A stretch of 33,108 nt of DNA from Hyphomicrobiales bacterium (GCA_900468535.1 UBTY01000005.1:1-33108), one strand, 5' to 3'; shown: positions 16,603-24,925, counted from the first letter of the stretch. Numbers and translations are program-made. The notes: generated from the letters alone by a model not told the origin.

Positions 16603-16789
16603 GTTCTGATTTGGCCATTTTCGTTGTGGTTGCATTTTGCGACATCGGGATATTTCTACCCGGGGCTGAATAGTTGTTCCGGTTCGCGCGTTAGCAAAGA
16701 ATCAATATTTCGCTGCAATTGCTTCAGCCATTTCATGGGGTCGCGGAATGGCGCGTGCCAGCCGCAGTTTACGTCAAAGGAATTTTGCA

Positions 16790-18475
16790 GTGTCGTTCTT
16801 TCCTGTTTCCGCCGGCGCAGACGCAAAGGCCATCCTTGATGCGGTCAATCGTTCGCAGGCGATCATCGAGTTCGACCTCAATGGCAAGATACTGAATGCA
16901 AACGGCAATTTTTGCCAGGCTATGGGTTATTCCCTCGAAGAGATCGTCGGGCAGCATCACAGGATGTTCGTCGAGCCGACAGAAGCGGGAAGCGCTGATT
17001 ATCGCGAATTCTGGCAGCGGCTGGGGCAGGGGCACTTCGATCAGCGGCAATACAAGCGGATCGGGAAGGGTGGTCGCGAGGTCTGGATCGAGGCCTCCTA
17101 CAATCCGGTTCTCCGGGGTGGGGTGCCCTACAAGGTGGTGAAGCTTGCCACCGACATCACCGCGATCAAGCTGAAGAGCGCAGAGGACGCCGGCAAGCTC
17201 GATGCAATCTCGCGCGTGCAGGCGACCATCGAATTCTCGCCGGATGGACGAATTCTGACCGCCAACGACAACTTTCTGGCAACGCTCGGCTATACGCTGG
17301 AGGAGATCCGGGGGCAGCATCACTCGATGTTCTGCGATCCGCGCTATGTGGCGTCGAACGAATACAGGCAGTTCTGGCCGAGCCTGGCCGCGGGCAATTT
17401 TGCTTCCGATGAGTTCATGCGGGTCGGCAAGGGCGGGAGAACGGTTTTCATCCAGGCCTCCTACAATCCGATCTTCGACATGAACGGCAAGGTCTGGAAG
17501 GTCGTGAAGTTCGCGACCGACGTGACCGAGCGGGTAAGGGCTGTGAACGAGCTCGGTAGCGGCCTGCAGGCGATGGCCGAAGGTGACCTCGAGCGGACGA
17601 TTGACCGGCCCTTCACGTCAGCTCTCGACAAGCTGCGTACGGACTACAACGCATCGATCGGACGCCTTCGCGCAGCAATGCGGGCGATCGCTGAGAACGC
17701 GACGCTGATTGCGGCGGGATCCGAGGATATCCGTATCGCCTCCGACGATCTTGCGCAGCGCACCGAGACCCAAGCTGCCTGCGTCGAGGAGACGTCGTCG
17801 GCGGTGACAGAGATTTCCTCGACGGTCTCCGACTCCGCCCGCCGCGCCGCTGATGCGGGCGTGCTTGTCGAGCAGACGTCGCGGAACGCGCAGGACTCGG
17901 CCGAAGTCGTTCGTGCGACCGTTGCGGCGATGTCGAACATCGAGAACTCCTCGTCGCGTATTTCGGGCATCGTCGGCGTCATTGACGAGATTGCCTTCCA
18001 GACCAACCTGCTGGCCTTGAACGCCGGCGTCGAAGCCGCGCGGGCCGGCGAATCCGGCAAGGGCTTTGCCGTCGTGGCGCAGGAGGTTCGTGCGCTGGCA
18101 CAGCGTTCGGCGCTGGCCGCCAAGGAGATAAAGGCGCTGATTGCCGATTCCGAGCAGTTCGTCCGCGATGGCGTTCTGCTGGTCGGCCGCACGGGGGCGG
18201 CCCTGGAAACGATCGCCGAGCAGGTCGTGCAGGTGCGTGAGAACGTCTCCGGTATCATCGATGCGGCGAAGGAGCAGTCGTCGAACCTTGCGCAGATCAA
18301 CGACGTCGTGCTGTCGATGGATCAGGACACGCAGCGAAACGCGGCCATGGTCGAGGAAACGGCTGCCGCGAGCCGGCGACTGGCGTCAGAGGCGCAGTCG
18401 CTCTTCGAACTCATCGGTCAATTCAAGGTCGGTGCCGAGGACGAACAGAGCGTCCGCTGGGCGAACGTCGCCTGA
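16790..18475 (+). CDS. Soluble methyl-accepting chemotaxis receptor with two PAS domains
   Basis: I choose GTG 16790 because AAAGGA sits eight bases upstream; ATG 16748 is in frame but adds 14 basic residues and has a poor site. From GTG the protein has 561 residues: PAS 1 (about 15-125), PAS 2 (about 137-247), a short HAMP-like segment (about 250-300) and a chemoreceptor signalling domain (about 310-540) with the hairpin tip [20 protein letters not shown]. No membrane segments are present, so it is cytoplasmic and probably senses redox, oxygen or a metabolite through PAS. The two PAS domains share GQHH-MF and GKGGR plus ASYNP motifs, pointing to duplication. No CheR-binding pentapeptide is seen at the C-terminus. 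It signals through CheA/CheW encoded elsewhere. Confidence 0.9.
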   Translation: MSFFPVSAGADAKAILDAVNRSQAIIEFDLNGKILNANGNFCQAMGYSLEEIVGQHHRMFVEPTEAGSADYREFWQRLGQGHFDQRQYKRIGKGGREVWIEASYNPVLRGGVPYKVVKLATDITAIKLKSAEDAGKLDAISRVQATIEFSPDGRILTANDNFLATLGYTLEEIRGQHHSMFCDPRYVASNEYRQFWPSLAAGNFASDEFMRVGKGGRTVFIQASYNPIFDMNGKVWKVVKFATDVTERVRAVNELGSGLQAMAEGDLERTIDRPFTSALDKLRTDYNASIGRLRAAMRAIAENATLIAAGSEDIRIASDDLAQRTETQAACVEETSSAVTEISSTVSDSARRAADAGVLVEQTSRNAQDSAEVVRATVAAMSNIENSSSRISGIVGVIDEIAFQTNLLALNAGVEAARAGESGKGFAVVAQEVRALAQRSALAAKEIKALIADSEQFVRDGVLLVGRTGAALETIAEQVVQVRENVSGIIDAAKEQSSNLAQINDVVLSMDQDTQRNAAMVEETAAASRRLASEAQSLFELIGQFKVGAEDEQSVRWANVA

Positions 18476-18497
18476 GGACGAAAAAGCGATCGGAAGC

Positions 18498-19472
18498 TCA
18501 GGTACCGAAGCCTTCCACATCTTCCGCCTCTTCGGCATCGCTGCCGGGAATGAAGGCGTGGAATGCGGCAAGGGCAGCCTGTCGATAGACGTCGCGCTCG
18601 TGCAACACCTCATGGCGGGCGCCGTTGATCGGCACGAGTTGGCCGGCGCGGAAGTAGCGCGACAGCCGTTCCTGGGCGATATAGGGAACGATTGCATCGC
18701 GCGTCGGGGCGATGACGACTGTCGGGATGGTGATCGAGAACAGGTGGTTCGGTGACGTCACCCGGTCGATCGTGTGGAAGGCCTCAACCAGCCAGCGCGC
18801 CGTCGGCGGCCCCAGCACAAGTTCCGGGTGGGCCGCGGCGATGGCGGCGTTTCGCTCGAAACGGACCTCGTCGGAGGTCAGCGGATTGTCTCGAAACGGC
18901 GATTCCTTGATTTTCCGTGTGAGCGGAAAAGAGCCCAAGCCGAGCGAGCAGGCAAGCGTCGCGAGGCGCCGGATCGTTCCCGGCGAGGCGGCCTGTCCTG
19001 AAAGGCCGATGAAAGGCGCCGTCAGCACCATTCGTTCGATACGCGTCGACAGGAAGGGGGCTGCCGAAAGCGCCACCAGCGCACCGGTCGAATGGGCGAG
19101 GATGTAGAAGGGCAGGCGGGTATCGGGCAGGACGATCTTCTCGAGGAACGTATCCAGATCGTGCTCGTAATCGACGAAGCGCCTGACATGCCCGAGATGC
19201 GTTTTCTTCAGTAGGCGGTGTGAGGCGCCCTGGCCGCGCAGGTCGAAGGTGGCAACCCACAGACCCTTGGCCGTCAGGTCGCGGATCGTCTCGAAATACT
19301 TCTCGATATATTCGTTGCGGCCATGCAGGAGCACCACCGTTCCCTTGGCGACCGCCGCGCTGGAACGGAAAACGGCGTAGCGCAGCTTATATCCGTCGTG
19401 GGTCTCGAAGAAGCCCTCGGTGCGGTTCTCGGGAGCCGGATTGTCGGGTGTCGAATAAAGGACCTGGTCCAT
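18498..19472 (-). CDS. Alpha/beta hydrolase, lysophospholipase (PldB/serine aminopeptidase S33) type
   Basis: The 324-residue protein has the alpha/beta hydrolase order: oxyanion segment VVLLHGRNEY (about 46-55), FDLRGQGAS (about 76-84), nucleophile elbow AHSTG with Ser128, the acid in APTRDAIVP, and the catalytic His in NGARHEVLHE. This matches the monoacylglycerol lipase/lysophospholipase L2 group. No signal peptide is evident. A likely role is hydrolysis of lysophospholipids or monoacylglycerols; the substrate is inferred from family only. It converges on the chemoreceptor gene with 22 bases between. The ribosome binding site before ATG 19472 is weak. Confidence 0.85.
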   Translation of the reverse strand: MDQVLYSTPDNPAPENRTEGFFETHDGYKLRYAVFRSSAAVAKGTVVLLHGRNEYIEKYFETIRDLTAKGLWVATFDLRGQGASHRLLKKTHLGHVRRFVDYEHDLDTFLEKIVLPDTRLPFYILAHSTGALVALSAAPFLSTRIERMVLTAPFIGLSGQAASPGTIRRLATLACSLGLGSFPLTRKIKESPFRDNPLTSDEVRFERNAAIAAAHPELVLGPPTARWLVEAFHTIDRVTSPNHLFSITIPTVVIAPTRDAIVPYIAQERLSRYFRAGQLVPINGARHEVLHERDVYRQAALAAFHAFIPGSDAEEAEDVEGFGT

Positions 19473-19546
19473 GCTGCTTGGTCGCGTCCGTCACGGGATT
19501 CGGATATCGAGTAAAGCGGATAGGGGATCGGCGTGTCAAATCAAAC

Positions 19547-19589
19547 AAAAAAGCGCGCACGGTCCACGGTCGCGTGTGACCGTGGACCG
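19547..19589 (-). terminator. Rho-independent terminator after the beta-helix gene
   Basis: An 11-bp perfect stem CGGTCCACGGT/ACCGTGGACCG with an eight-base loop is followed on the minus strand by a short GC-rich run and six T. It begins 12 bases after the stop codon. Confidence 0.75.
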
Positions 19590-19600
19590 CTGCACGCCGA

Positions 19601-21061
19601 TCATTGATCCATGACCTCGACGATCCGGGCACCGGAGAATTTCTTCTCCTCGATCCCGGCATATTCCACCCGGACGACCTTTCCTGCCAGCGACTTCACC
19701 GCGATCGCCTTGCCGTCGCGGCCTGTGGCTGTCGCCAGGATCAGGTGGTGTCCGCGCAGATCGACATCGCTGGCGTCGAAGATCTTGATACGGTTGCGTG
19801 CGTCGCCTTCGATGCGGCCGACGATGCAGCCGGCGACAGCCGAACGGCAGGAGAGCGCGGGGCCGTCCTTGATCAAGCCGCTCGATGGCTTGTCCGCCTT
19901 CTTCTCGGGCTTCTCGCGGCTTGCCGTCTCCTTGGGCTGGGCGGCGACCTTGGTGCGGCCGTCCGCTGTCGCTCTCGGGCCGTCGCAGGGGCCGGTCGGG
20001 TCGAGCGTCTTGCCGATTCCGTTGACGGCGACAGTCTTGTTGTTCTGCGAGATGTTGCCGCAGATCTTGCCCTGGGGCGCCCTTTGCGCCCGTACAAGGC
20101 CAACGCCGACGTTGCGGAAGGTGTTGCCGTAGACGTTGTTCATCAGCCCATCCTTCGGGCCGTCGCCACCGAGGCGCACACCGGTGCCGCGAACGTTGAA
20201 TACGGTGTTGTTCCGGAAGACGTTGGCGTTGCCACGGGAATCGAAGCCGCCGGATTCCTTGTCCTTCTGGCCGGTGCAACTGTTGCGCTCGACAACGTTG
20301 CCGCTCGACCCTTCCTTGATGTCGACGCACTCGTTGCCGGCGGTATTGATGGTGTTGTCATGGATGTGATTGTTGTCGGAATGATCTACCGCCCGATCGG
20401 GGGCGCCGCGCTGTCCAAGCTGTTCCGGCGCGGTGCCGATATAGATGCCCTCGCCATTCTTGCCGCCGTCCTTGAACTTGAAGTCGGCGTGGCCGCAGAA
20501 GGTGATCCTGGAATAGGCGATCTCGTTGTTGCGGGCCTGGTATCGCATCCGGACGCATTCGCCGCCGGCGTTCCTGATATCCATGTTCAGGATCTTCAGC
20601 CCGTTTGGACCGCGACCCGGCTGGTTGCCGATCACGTAGATCAGTTTGTCGCGATAGCTGCCCTTGGTGTTTGCGGCTTCGAAATGGCCATCGACGGTAA
20701 AGCCGCGCAGTTCGATGTAGCTGTGATTGATCTCGATGACGCGCGGCTGCCCGCCGCCGCTGACGATGCTGCTGCGGCTGCCCTTGATGACGATCGGGCG
20801 TCCGCTTTGGCCATCGCGAACGGACCGGAAGTCCTGAAGATAGGTGCCTGGAGCAAGCACGATCGTGTCGCCCGGTTGGGCCTTGTCCAGCGCCTGCTGG
20901 ATGGTCATGCCTTCGCCGGCCTTGGCGACCGGCGATACGGCGATCGTTTCCGCACGGGCGGCCGTCATGCCGGCGCCGAAAAGGGCGATAGCAACAAGCG
21001 AGGGGGCAAGCAGATCCTTTCCGCGACGTGCGACGCGGGCCTTCCAGATATCCGTCGGCAT
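19601..21061 (-). CDS. Secreted right-handed parallel beta-helix (pectate-lyase-like) protein
   Basis: The frame is open to 21304, but I start at ATG 21061 because GGAGAT lies seven bases upstream and a signal peptide follows (basic residues then LLAPSLVAIALFGAG, likely cleavage after ARA at residue 37). The 486-residue precursor has the typical opening TIQQALDKAQPGDTIVLAPG, then repeated short strands with Asn ladders (NNHIHDNTIN, NVFRNNTVFN, NNVYGNTFRN), as in beta-helix polysaccharide lyases and epimerases. A Lys/Pro/Glu-rich linker at about 380-405 leads to a separate 80-residue C-terminal beta domain. I see no certain catalytic set. A role on extracellular polysaccharide is an inference. 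Confidence 0.82.
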   Translation of the reverse strand: MPTDIWKARVARRGKDLLAPSLVAIALFGAGMTAARAETIAVSPVAKAGEGMTIQQALDKAQPGDTIVLAPGTYLQDFRSVRDGQSGRPIVIKGSRSSIVSGGGQPRVIEINHSYIELRGFTVDGHFEAANTKGSYRDKLIYVIGNQPGRGPNGLKILNMDIRNAGGECVRMRYQARNNEIAYSRITFCGHADFKFKDGGKNGEGIYIGTAPEQLGQRGAPDRAVDHSDNNHIHDNTINTAGNECVDIKEGSSGNVVERNSCTGQKDKESGGFDSRGNANVFRNNTVFNVRGTGVRLGGDGPKDGLMNNVYGNTFRNVGVGLVRAQRAPQGKICGNISQNNKTVAVNGIGKTLDPTGPCDGPRATADGRTKVAAQPKETASREKPEKKADKPSSGLIKDGPALSCRSAVAGCIVGRIEGDARNRIKIFDASDVDLRGHHLILATATGRDGKAIAVKSLAGKVVRVEYAGIEEKKFSGARIVEVMDQ

Positions 21062-21152
21062 CGGTATCTCCATGGCTGATCGTGAAGTCGCCATTGAAGC
21101 ATGAACTAATATGCCGTTCAATCTCCCCGAATGCCTTATGGCAGCGGGTCGC

Positions 21153-21199
21153 AAAAGAAAAAGACCGGCATGCGGGACTGGCGTTCCGCAATGCCGGTC
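21153..21199 (-). terminator. Strong rho-independent terminator upstream of the beta-helix gene
   Basis: Minus strand: GACCGGCAT pairs with ATGCCGGTC (21191-21199 with 21163-21171), with an inner GCGGAA/TCCCGC stem, followed by TTTTTCTTTT. It has no T tract in the plus direction. It must end a minus-strand transcript that starts to its right. Confidence 0.8.
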
Positions 21200-21263
21200 G
21201 GAGATCGGGCTGAAGACGAAGGGACGATACACTTCAGCCACCGGGACAGTGTTACCCGATGGC
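21153..21263 (-). ncRNA. Candidate structured sRNA or leader RNA ending in a strong terminator
   Basis: On the minus strand three stems follow one another. The first is GCCATCGGG/CCCGGTGGC (21255-21263 with 21237-21245), which competes with an 8-bp GGCTGAAG/CTTCAGCC stem (21232-21239 with 21208-21215). Last comes a long terminator hairpin. No convincing reading frame on this strand fits the stretch. A promoter is not clear, so the 5' end is only a lower limit. It could be a free sRNA or an attenuated leader of the beta-helix gene about 100 bases downstream. Confidence 0.5.
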
Positions 21264-21364
21264 ACTATTCCTATTCTCCTCGTCCTGAACGGCTTCCGAA
21301 CCATGCGTTCATATGCGGTTCACGCAAGCTGGTGGCCGTGATGTGGCCCCGATGTGGGGTGGGT

Positions 21365-21393
21365 CTTGAACTGCAGAAAAGCCATACCCATCT
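21365..21393 (+). promoter_or_regulatory. RpoH (sigma-32) type heat-shock promoter
   Basis: CTTGAAC (21365-21371) and ACCCATCT (21386-21393) are separated by 14 bases, close to the classic CTTGAAA, N13-14, CCCCATNT heat-shock consensus. The predicted start near 21400 is exactly where the leader hairpins of the Hsp20 gene begin. Confidence 0.75.
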
Positions 21394-21400
21394 CATTCCT

Positions 21401-21497
21401 GCAGGCGCCAAACGGGCCTGCGGAACCGTCCCGAAGCTGCCAATCAAGGGGTTTCAGGGGCATTTATCGCAACACGTCGCTTCCTCAGGAGGACATC
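21401..21497 (+). promoter_or_regulatory. ROSE-like RNA thermometer in the Hsp20 leader
   Basis: The 97-base leader starts with GCAGGC/GCCTGC (21401-21406 with 21416-21421). Its last hairpin hides the ribosome binding site: GTC-G-CTTC pairs with GGAGGAC around the loop CTCA, with one bulged G and a TCGCT stretch. The U(U/C)GCU motif with a bulged G opposite the Shine-Dalgarno is the hallmark of ROSE elements, which melt at heat-shock temperature and control rhizobial small heat-shock genes. Confidence 0.82.
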
Positions 21498-21965
21498 ATG
21501 CGTCACGTAGACTTTTCTCCCCTTTATCGTTCCACCGTCGGCTTCGACCGCCTCTTCACTATGCTCGACAGTCTCGGTCAGCCTGACCAGGGCCAGACCT
21601 ATCCGCCCTACAACATCGAGCGCACCGGCGAGAACACCTATCGTATCACCATGGCCGTTGCCGGCTTCGATGAAACCGAGATTTCCATCGAGTCGCAGGC
21701 TCACGCTCTGACCATCAAGGGTGAGAAGAGTGAAGAAAAGGCTGAAGGTAGCGAGTTCCTCTACCGCGGCATTGCCAAGCGCGCCTTCGAACGCCGCTTC
21801 CAGCTTGCCGACCATGTCGAGGTTACCGCCGCTTCGCTGAAGAACGGTCTGCTCCACATCGACCTGCTTCGCAGCATTCCGGAAGCCATGAAACCGCGCA
21901 AGATCGCGATTGCGGCTGAGCCGGTGAGCGCGCCGAAGGCAATCGAGGCGCAGGTCGCCAACTAA
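21498..21965 (+). CDS. ibpA: Small heat-shock protein, Hsp20/IbpA type
   Basis: The 155-residue protein starts at ATG 21498 behind AGGAGGA. The N-terminal arm is short (DFSPLYRSTVGFDRLFTML), the alpha-crystallin domain runs from about 34 to 126 beginning with YPPYNIERTGENTYRITMAV, and a basic C-terminal tail follows. The NGLLHIDL segment is the family's closing strand region. It is an ATP-independent chaperone that holds unfolding proteins, in the class A (IbpA-like) group of rhizobial sHSPs. Control appears double: an RpoH-type promoter and a ROSE-type thermometer. A terminator follows. Confidence 0.93.
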   Translation: MRHVDFSPLYRSTVGFDRLFTMLDSLGQPDQGQTYPPYNIERTGENTYRITMAVAGFDETEISIESQAHALTIKGEKSEEKAEGSEFLYRGIAKRAFERRFQLADHVEVTAASLKNGLLHIDLLRSIPEAMKPRKIAIAAEPVSAPKAIEAQVAN

Positions 21966-21991
21966 TCGGTCCTCCCAGGCCAATCATGCAG

Positions 21992-22018
21992 GCGGCGCTC
22001 GTTGAGCGCCGCTTTTTT
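21992..22018 (+). terminator. Rho-independent terminator after the Hsp20 gene
   Basis: A 9-bp perfect stem GCGGCGCTC/GAGCGCCGC with the loop GTT is followed by six T. It is 26 bases after the stop and also sits just past the end of the converging transporter gene. Confidence 0.92.
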
Positions 22019-22029
22019 CATGTCCGCAA

Positions 22030-23046
22030 TCAGGCCGGGCTCGTCGCTTCCTCGCCTTCCTCTTCGGTGATGCGATGAGCGTGCTTTGTTGCATATTTCT
22101 GGGCGATCACGGCGCAGACCATCAGCTGGATCTGGTGAAACAGCATCAGCGGCAGGACGATCGCGCCCACAGACTGGCCGGCGAAAATGACGCTCGCCAT
22201 TGGCGCGCCGCTCGCCAGGCTCTTCTTCGAGCCGCAGAAGGTAATGGTGATTTCGTCAGCCTTGTCGAAGCCGAGGAGACGGCTGCCATACATCGTGCAG
22301 CAGAGTACGAGGGCAAGCAAAACCATGTCGGCGATGATGACGGCGGCGATGTCGCCGATCGAGAAGGTGTGCCACAGCCCCTCGACGACTGCCTTGCTGA
22401 AGGCGAGGTAGACGACCATCAGGATAGAGCCGCGGTCGACGGGCATCAGCAGGGTCTTCTTCGAGCGGATCCAGTTGCCGATCCATGGCTGCAGTGCCTG
22501 GCCGACGATGAAGGGTAGCAGCAGTTGCAGGAGAATCTGGCCGAGCACGTCCCAGGAAAAGCCGCCATGGCCGCCGACGGAGAAGAGCAGTCCGACCAGC
22601 AGCGGCGTCAGGAACATGCCGAAGATGTTCGATGCCGATGCCGAGCAGATGGCGGCCGGGACGTTGCCCCCCGCGATCGACGTAAAGGCGATCGACGACT
22701 GCACCGTCGAGGGAAGAACGCAGAGATAGAGAATGCCGAGATAGAGCGGCTTCGGCAGAATCCAGTCCGGTATGAAGCCGAGGCCGAGACCGAGGATCGG
22801 GAAGAGGCCGAAGGTCGTCAGCAAGATGGCGAGATGCAGCCGCCAGTGCAGCAGACCGGCGATCACGACGTCACGCGACAGGCGCGCACCATGCAGGAAG
22901 AAGAGCAGGGCGACCGCGAGGTTCGTCGCTATGCCGAAATAGCCCGCGAACGTGCCTTGAGCGGGCATGATCGAGGCTATGATGACAGTACAGACCAGGA
23001 GGATCGTGAACGTATCGGGCAAAAAGCGGCGCATGGCGTAACTCAT
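22030..23046 (-). CDS. SBF-like (bile acid:sodium symporter family) transporter
   Basis: The start is ATG 23046 (MSYAMRRFLPDTF); ATG 23034 is possible and neither has a clear ribosome binding site. The open frame extends far upstream across the divergent gene, but that part is antisense noise. The 338-residue protein is very hydrophobic, with about ten membrane helices. LPSTVQSSIAFTSIAGGN and FCGSKKSLASGAPMASVI are the conserved, half-broken helix regions of the SBF-like group (YfeH type, PF13593). It probably moves an organic anion with sodium or protons; the substrate is unknown. It is divergent from a LysR gene, which suggests control by that regulator. Confidence 0.87.
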   Translation of the reverse strand: MSYAMRRFLPDTFTILLVCTVIIASIMPAQGTFAGYFGIATNLAVALLFFLHGARLSRDVVIAGLLHWRLHLAILLTTFGLFPILGLGLGFIPDWILPKPLYLGILYLCVLPSTVQSSIAFTSIAGGNVPAAICSASASNIFGMFLTPLLVGLLFSVGGHGGFSWDVLGQILLQLLLPFIVGQALQPWIGNWIRSKKTLLMPVDRGSILMVVYLAFSKAVVEGLWHTFSIGDIAAVIIADMVLLALVLCCTMYGSRLLGFDKADEITITFCGSKKSLASGAPMASVIFAGQSVGAIVLPLMLFHQIQLMVCAVIAQKYATKHAHRITEEEGEEATSPA

Positions 23047-23078
23047 CGGGATCAGTAGATCATTGGTATTTCTTCCAT

Positions 23079-23113
23079 TATGATACGCGATGCAAGGAAT
23101 AACAGTTATCATA
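23079..23113. promoter_or_regulatory. Inverted repeat between the divergent transporter and LysR genes, probable operator
   Basis: TATGATA (23079-23085) and TATCATA (23107-23113) form a perfect 7-bp inverted repeat 21 bases apart in the 81-base divergent gap. LysR-type regulators bind such dyads near their own promoter, so this is the likely operator. Confidence 0.5.
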
Positions 23114-23127
23114 CTTCCGGATAGGTT

Positions 23128-23985
23128 ATGCTTGACCTGACACAGTTGCGCAGTTTCGTGGCCGTCGAGCAGATGGGCAGTTTCACTCTCGCCGCCGAAC
23201 GGTTGGGCCTTGGCCAATCGACCGTCAGCCAGCACATCCAGCGGCTGGAAAGTGCGGTTGGACGGCGGTTGCTGGCCCGCGATACCCATAAGGTGGTTTT
23301 GACGACGGATGGGGAAGCGCTGCTCAGCCATGCGCGGGCGATGTTGGCGATCGAAGCGCAGGTCCAGTCGCAATTCAAGGGGCAGAACCTGCGCGGCAAT
23401 CTGCGGCTCGGCGTTTCGGAAGACTTCGTGACCAGCCAGCTTCCGGCGGTGCTGGAGGATTTCGTTCGCTCTCACCCATCGGTCGATCTGGAGCTGACAG
23501 TAGCACTGTCGGGAACGCTTTACGAGATGCAGGACAATGGCGAGATCGATCTTGTGTTGGCGAAGCGCCGGCTGGGCGATGCGCGCGGCCGGCTGGTCTA
23601 TCGCGAACCGCTGGTCTGGCTGGCGCGCGATCCGGATCATGTGCTGAGTGGCGGGCCTTTGCCGCTGATTGCCTTTCCGCCGCCGAGCGTGACCCGCAGC
23701 ATCGCGCTGGAAGCGCTTGGCCGCAGCCAGATCGCCTGGCGGATCGTCTGCACCTGCGGCAGTCTCAGCGGGCTGACGGCGGCAGCGCGGGCGGGGATGG
23801 GCGTGCTGGTGCAGCCGCGCAGCATGGCGCCATCGGGCCTGAAGGAGATCGGACGCGACAGGCTTCCTATCCTTGAGGACGTGGAATTCGTGCTGGTGCC
23901 ACGCAAGGGGGCTGATCAAACGCTGGTGTCGGCGCTGTCGGAGGATATCCTCGGCAAGGTACGTCGACTGGGGTCCAGCGCGTGA
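23128..23985 (+). CDS. LysR-family transcriptional regulator
   Basis: The 285-residue protein has the LysR winged helix-turn-helix at residues 1-60 (LDLTQLRSFVAVEQMGSFTL, then ERLGLGQSTVSQHIQRLE) and a periplasmic-binding-fold effector domain from about 88 (LRLGVSEDFVTSQLPAVLED). Divergence from the SBF-like transporter gene and the dyad between them suggest that it senses the transported compound or a derivative and controls both genes. Effector unknown. Start ATG 23128 is preceded by a weak GGATAGG. Confidence 0.92.
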   Translation: MLDLTQLRSFVAVEQMGSFTLAAERLGLGQSTVSQHIQRLESAVGRRLLARDTHKVVLTTDGEALLSHARAMLAIEAQVQSQFKGQNLRGNLRLGVSEDFVTSQLPAVLEDFVRSHPSVDLELTVALSGTLYEMQDNGEIDLVLAKRRLGDARGRLVYREPLVWLARDPDHVLSGGPLPLIAFPPPSVTRSIALEALGRSQIAWRIVCTCGSLSGLTAAARAGMGVLVQPRSMAPSGLKEIGRDRLPILEDVEFVLVPRKGADQTLVSALSEDILGKVRRLGSSA

Positions 23986-24033
23986 GGCGCGGGGCGCGGT
24001 GACGCCTTGAGCTCGCGAGGAGCCCGCCTCGGA

Positions 24034-24549
24034 CTAGGTGGCGTTGAAGCCGTCGTGGTAATTGACCTTTCCAGCCGGCAGCGGACCGTCGAGCCTTAGC
24101 CGCATGAAATACTCCGCAGGCACGCCCTCGAAGATCAAGGCATCGTCGTTCTCGAAGCCGAAGTGCTTGTAGTAGCCGGGATCGCCGAGAACGATACAGC
24201 CCATGGCTCCCATCTCCTTCAGCTGCGACAGTCCTTGCCGAATGAGGTTTCCGCCGATGCCCTGCTTCTGGCGGTCGGGCCTCACGGAGACCGGCCCAAG
24301 GCCGTACCAGCCCAGGTTACGGCCCTCGATCGTAACGGGCGAGAAGGCGACGTGCCCGATGACTGCGTCCTTATCAATGGCGACGAGCGAGATCGCCAGC
24401 GCATCCGCCTTTCGCAGTGCGTCGACGATTTCCGCCTCCGTCTGGCTGCTGTACGCCATCGGCGCGAAGGCCGCCTTGGTGATCTCGCGGATGGTGGCGA
24501 TGTCGCTCGGCTGTTCTGGGCGGATTTCCATCGGCATTTCTTTCATCAT
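24034..24549 (-). CDS. GNAT N-acetyltransferase (YhbS-like)
   Basis: Up to 171 residues. There are several in-frame ATG codons (24549, 24546, 24537, 24531); GGAG lies right before the first, so 24546 or 24537 may be the true start. Acetyl-CoA binding motif A is VSVRPDRQKQGIGGNLI (about 87-103) with the RxxGxG pattern, and the C-terminal motif B region is LGDPGYYKHFGF (about 122-133), which is the YhbS type. It transfers an acetyl group to an amine; the substrate is not known. It converges with the LysR gene and diverges from a small membrane peptide gene. Confidence 0.87.
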   Translation of the reverse strand: MMKEMPMEIRPEQPSDIATIREITKAAFAPMAYSSQTEAEIVDALRKADALAISLVAIDKDAVIGHVAFSPVTIEGRNLGWYGLGPVSVRPDRQKQGIGGNLIRQGLSQLKEMGAMGCIVLGDPGYYKHFGFENDDALIFEGVPAEYFMRLRLDGPLPAGKVNYHDGFNAT

Positions 24550-24793
24550 CTCCGGTGTCGCAGCTCGTCATGGTGCTGCCCCGGCGCTGCGGCGAGTAAC
24601 AGCTGGCCCTGGGCAGCTTAGCGCAACAAGGCTTCTCCTTCGCGCAATTTTCGTTCGCAGTCTCATTTAAAAGTTAATGGCCCGCTTACCATCTTAACAC
24701 GCCCTCAACCGTATCACTTAGGCATCTGGTTAGGTTCGGGGCCTACTGTCGGGTCATCCCATGGTCGATCTTCGGGGCAAGGAGGACGGACCG

Positions 24794-24922
24794 ATGACGT
24801 ATGGTGTACTCTTCGTATCCGGGCTGGTTGCCTGTGTGATGCTGATTGTCGTGGCGGGCCACGACGGGACAACGGCGGATAGCGGCAAGCCGCAATCCGC
24901 CGTCACGGGCCATCAGAACTGA
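24794..24922 (+). CDS. Small single-pass membrane peptide (42 residues)
   Basis: ATG 24794 is preceded by AAGGAGG at a spacing of eight bases, a near-perfect ribosome binding site. The peptide starts MTYGVLFVSGLVACVMLIVV, one membrane helix, and ends in a short polar tail with Asp, Lys and Gln. It overlaps no other gene and stops four bases before the end of the convergent threonine aldolase gene. I do not recognise a family. The ribosome binding site and hydrophobic pattern argue that it is expressed. Confidence 0.65.
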   Translation: MTYGVLFVSGLVACVMLIVVAGHDGTTADSGKPQSAVTGHQN

Positions 24923-24925
24923 GCC

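Noticed and set aside
21062..21304. Long N-terminal extension of the beta-helix protein
   Set aside because: It would bury the signal peptide and run through the strong terminator hairpin; a good ribosome binding site precedes 21061.
23047..23919. N-terminal extension of the transporter frame across the LysR gene
   Set aside because: The added residues are His/Arg/Gln-rich and lie antisense to a clear LysR gene; the membrane protein starts naturally at 23046.
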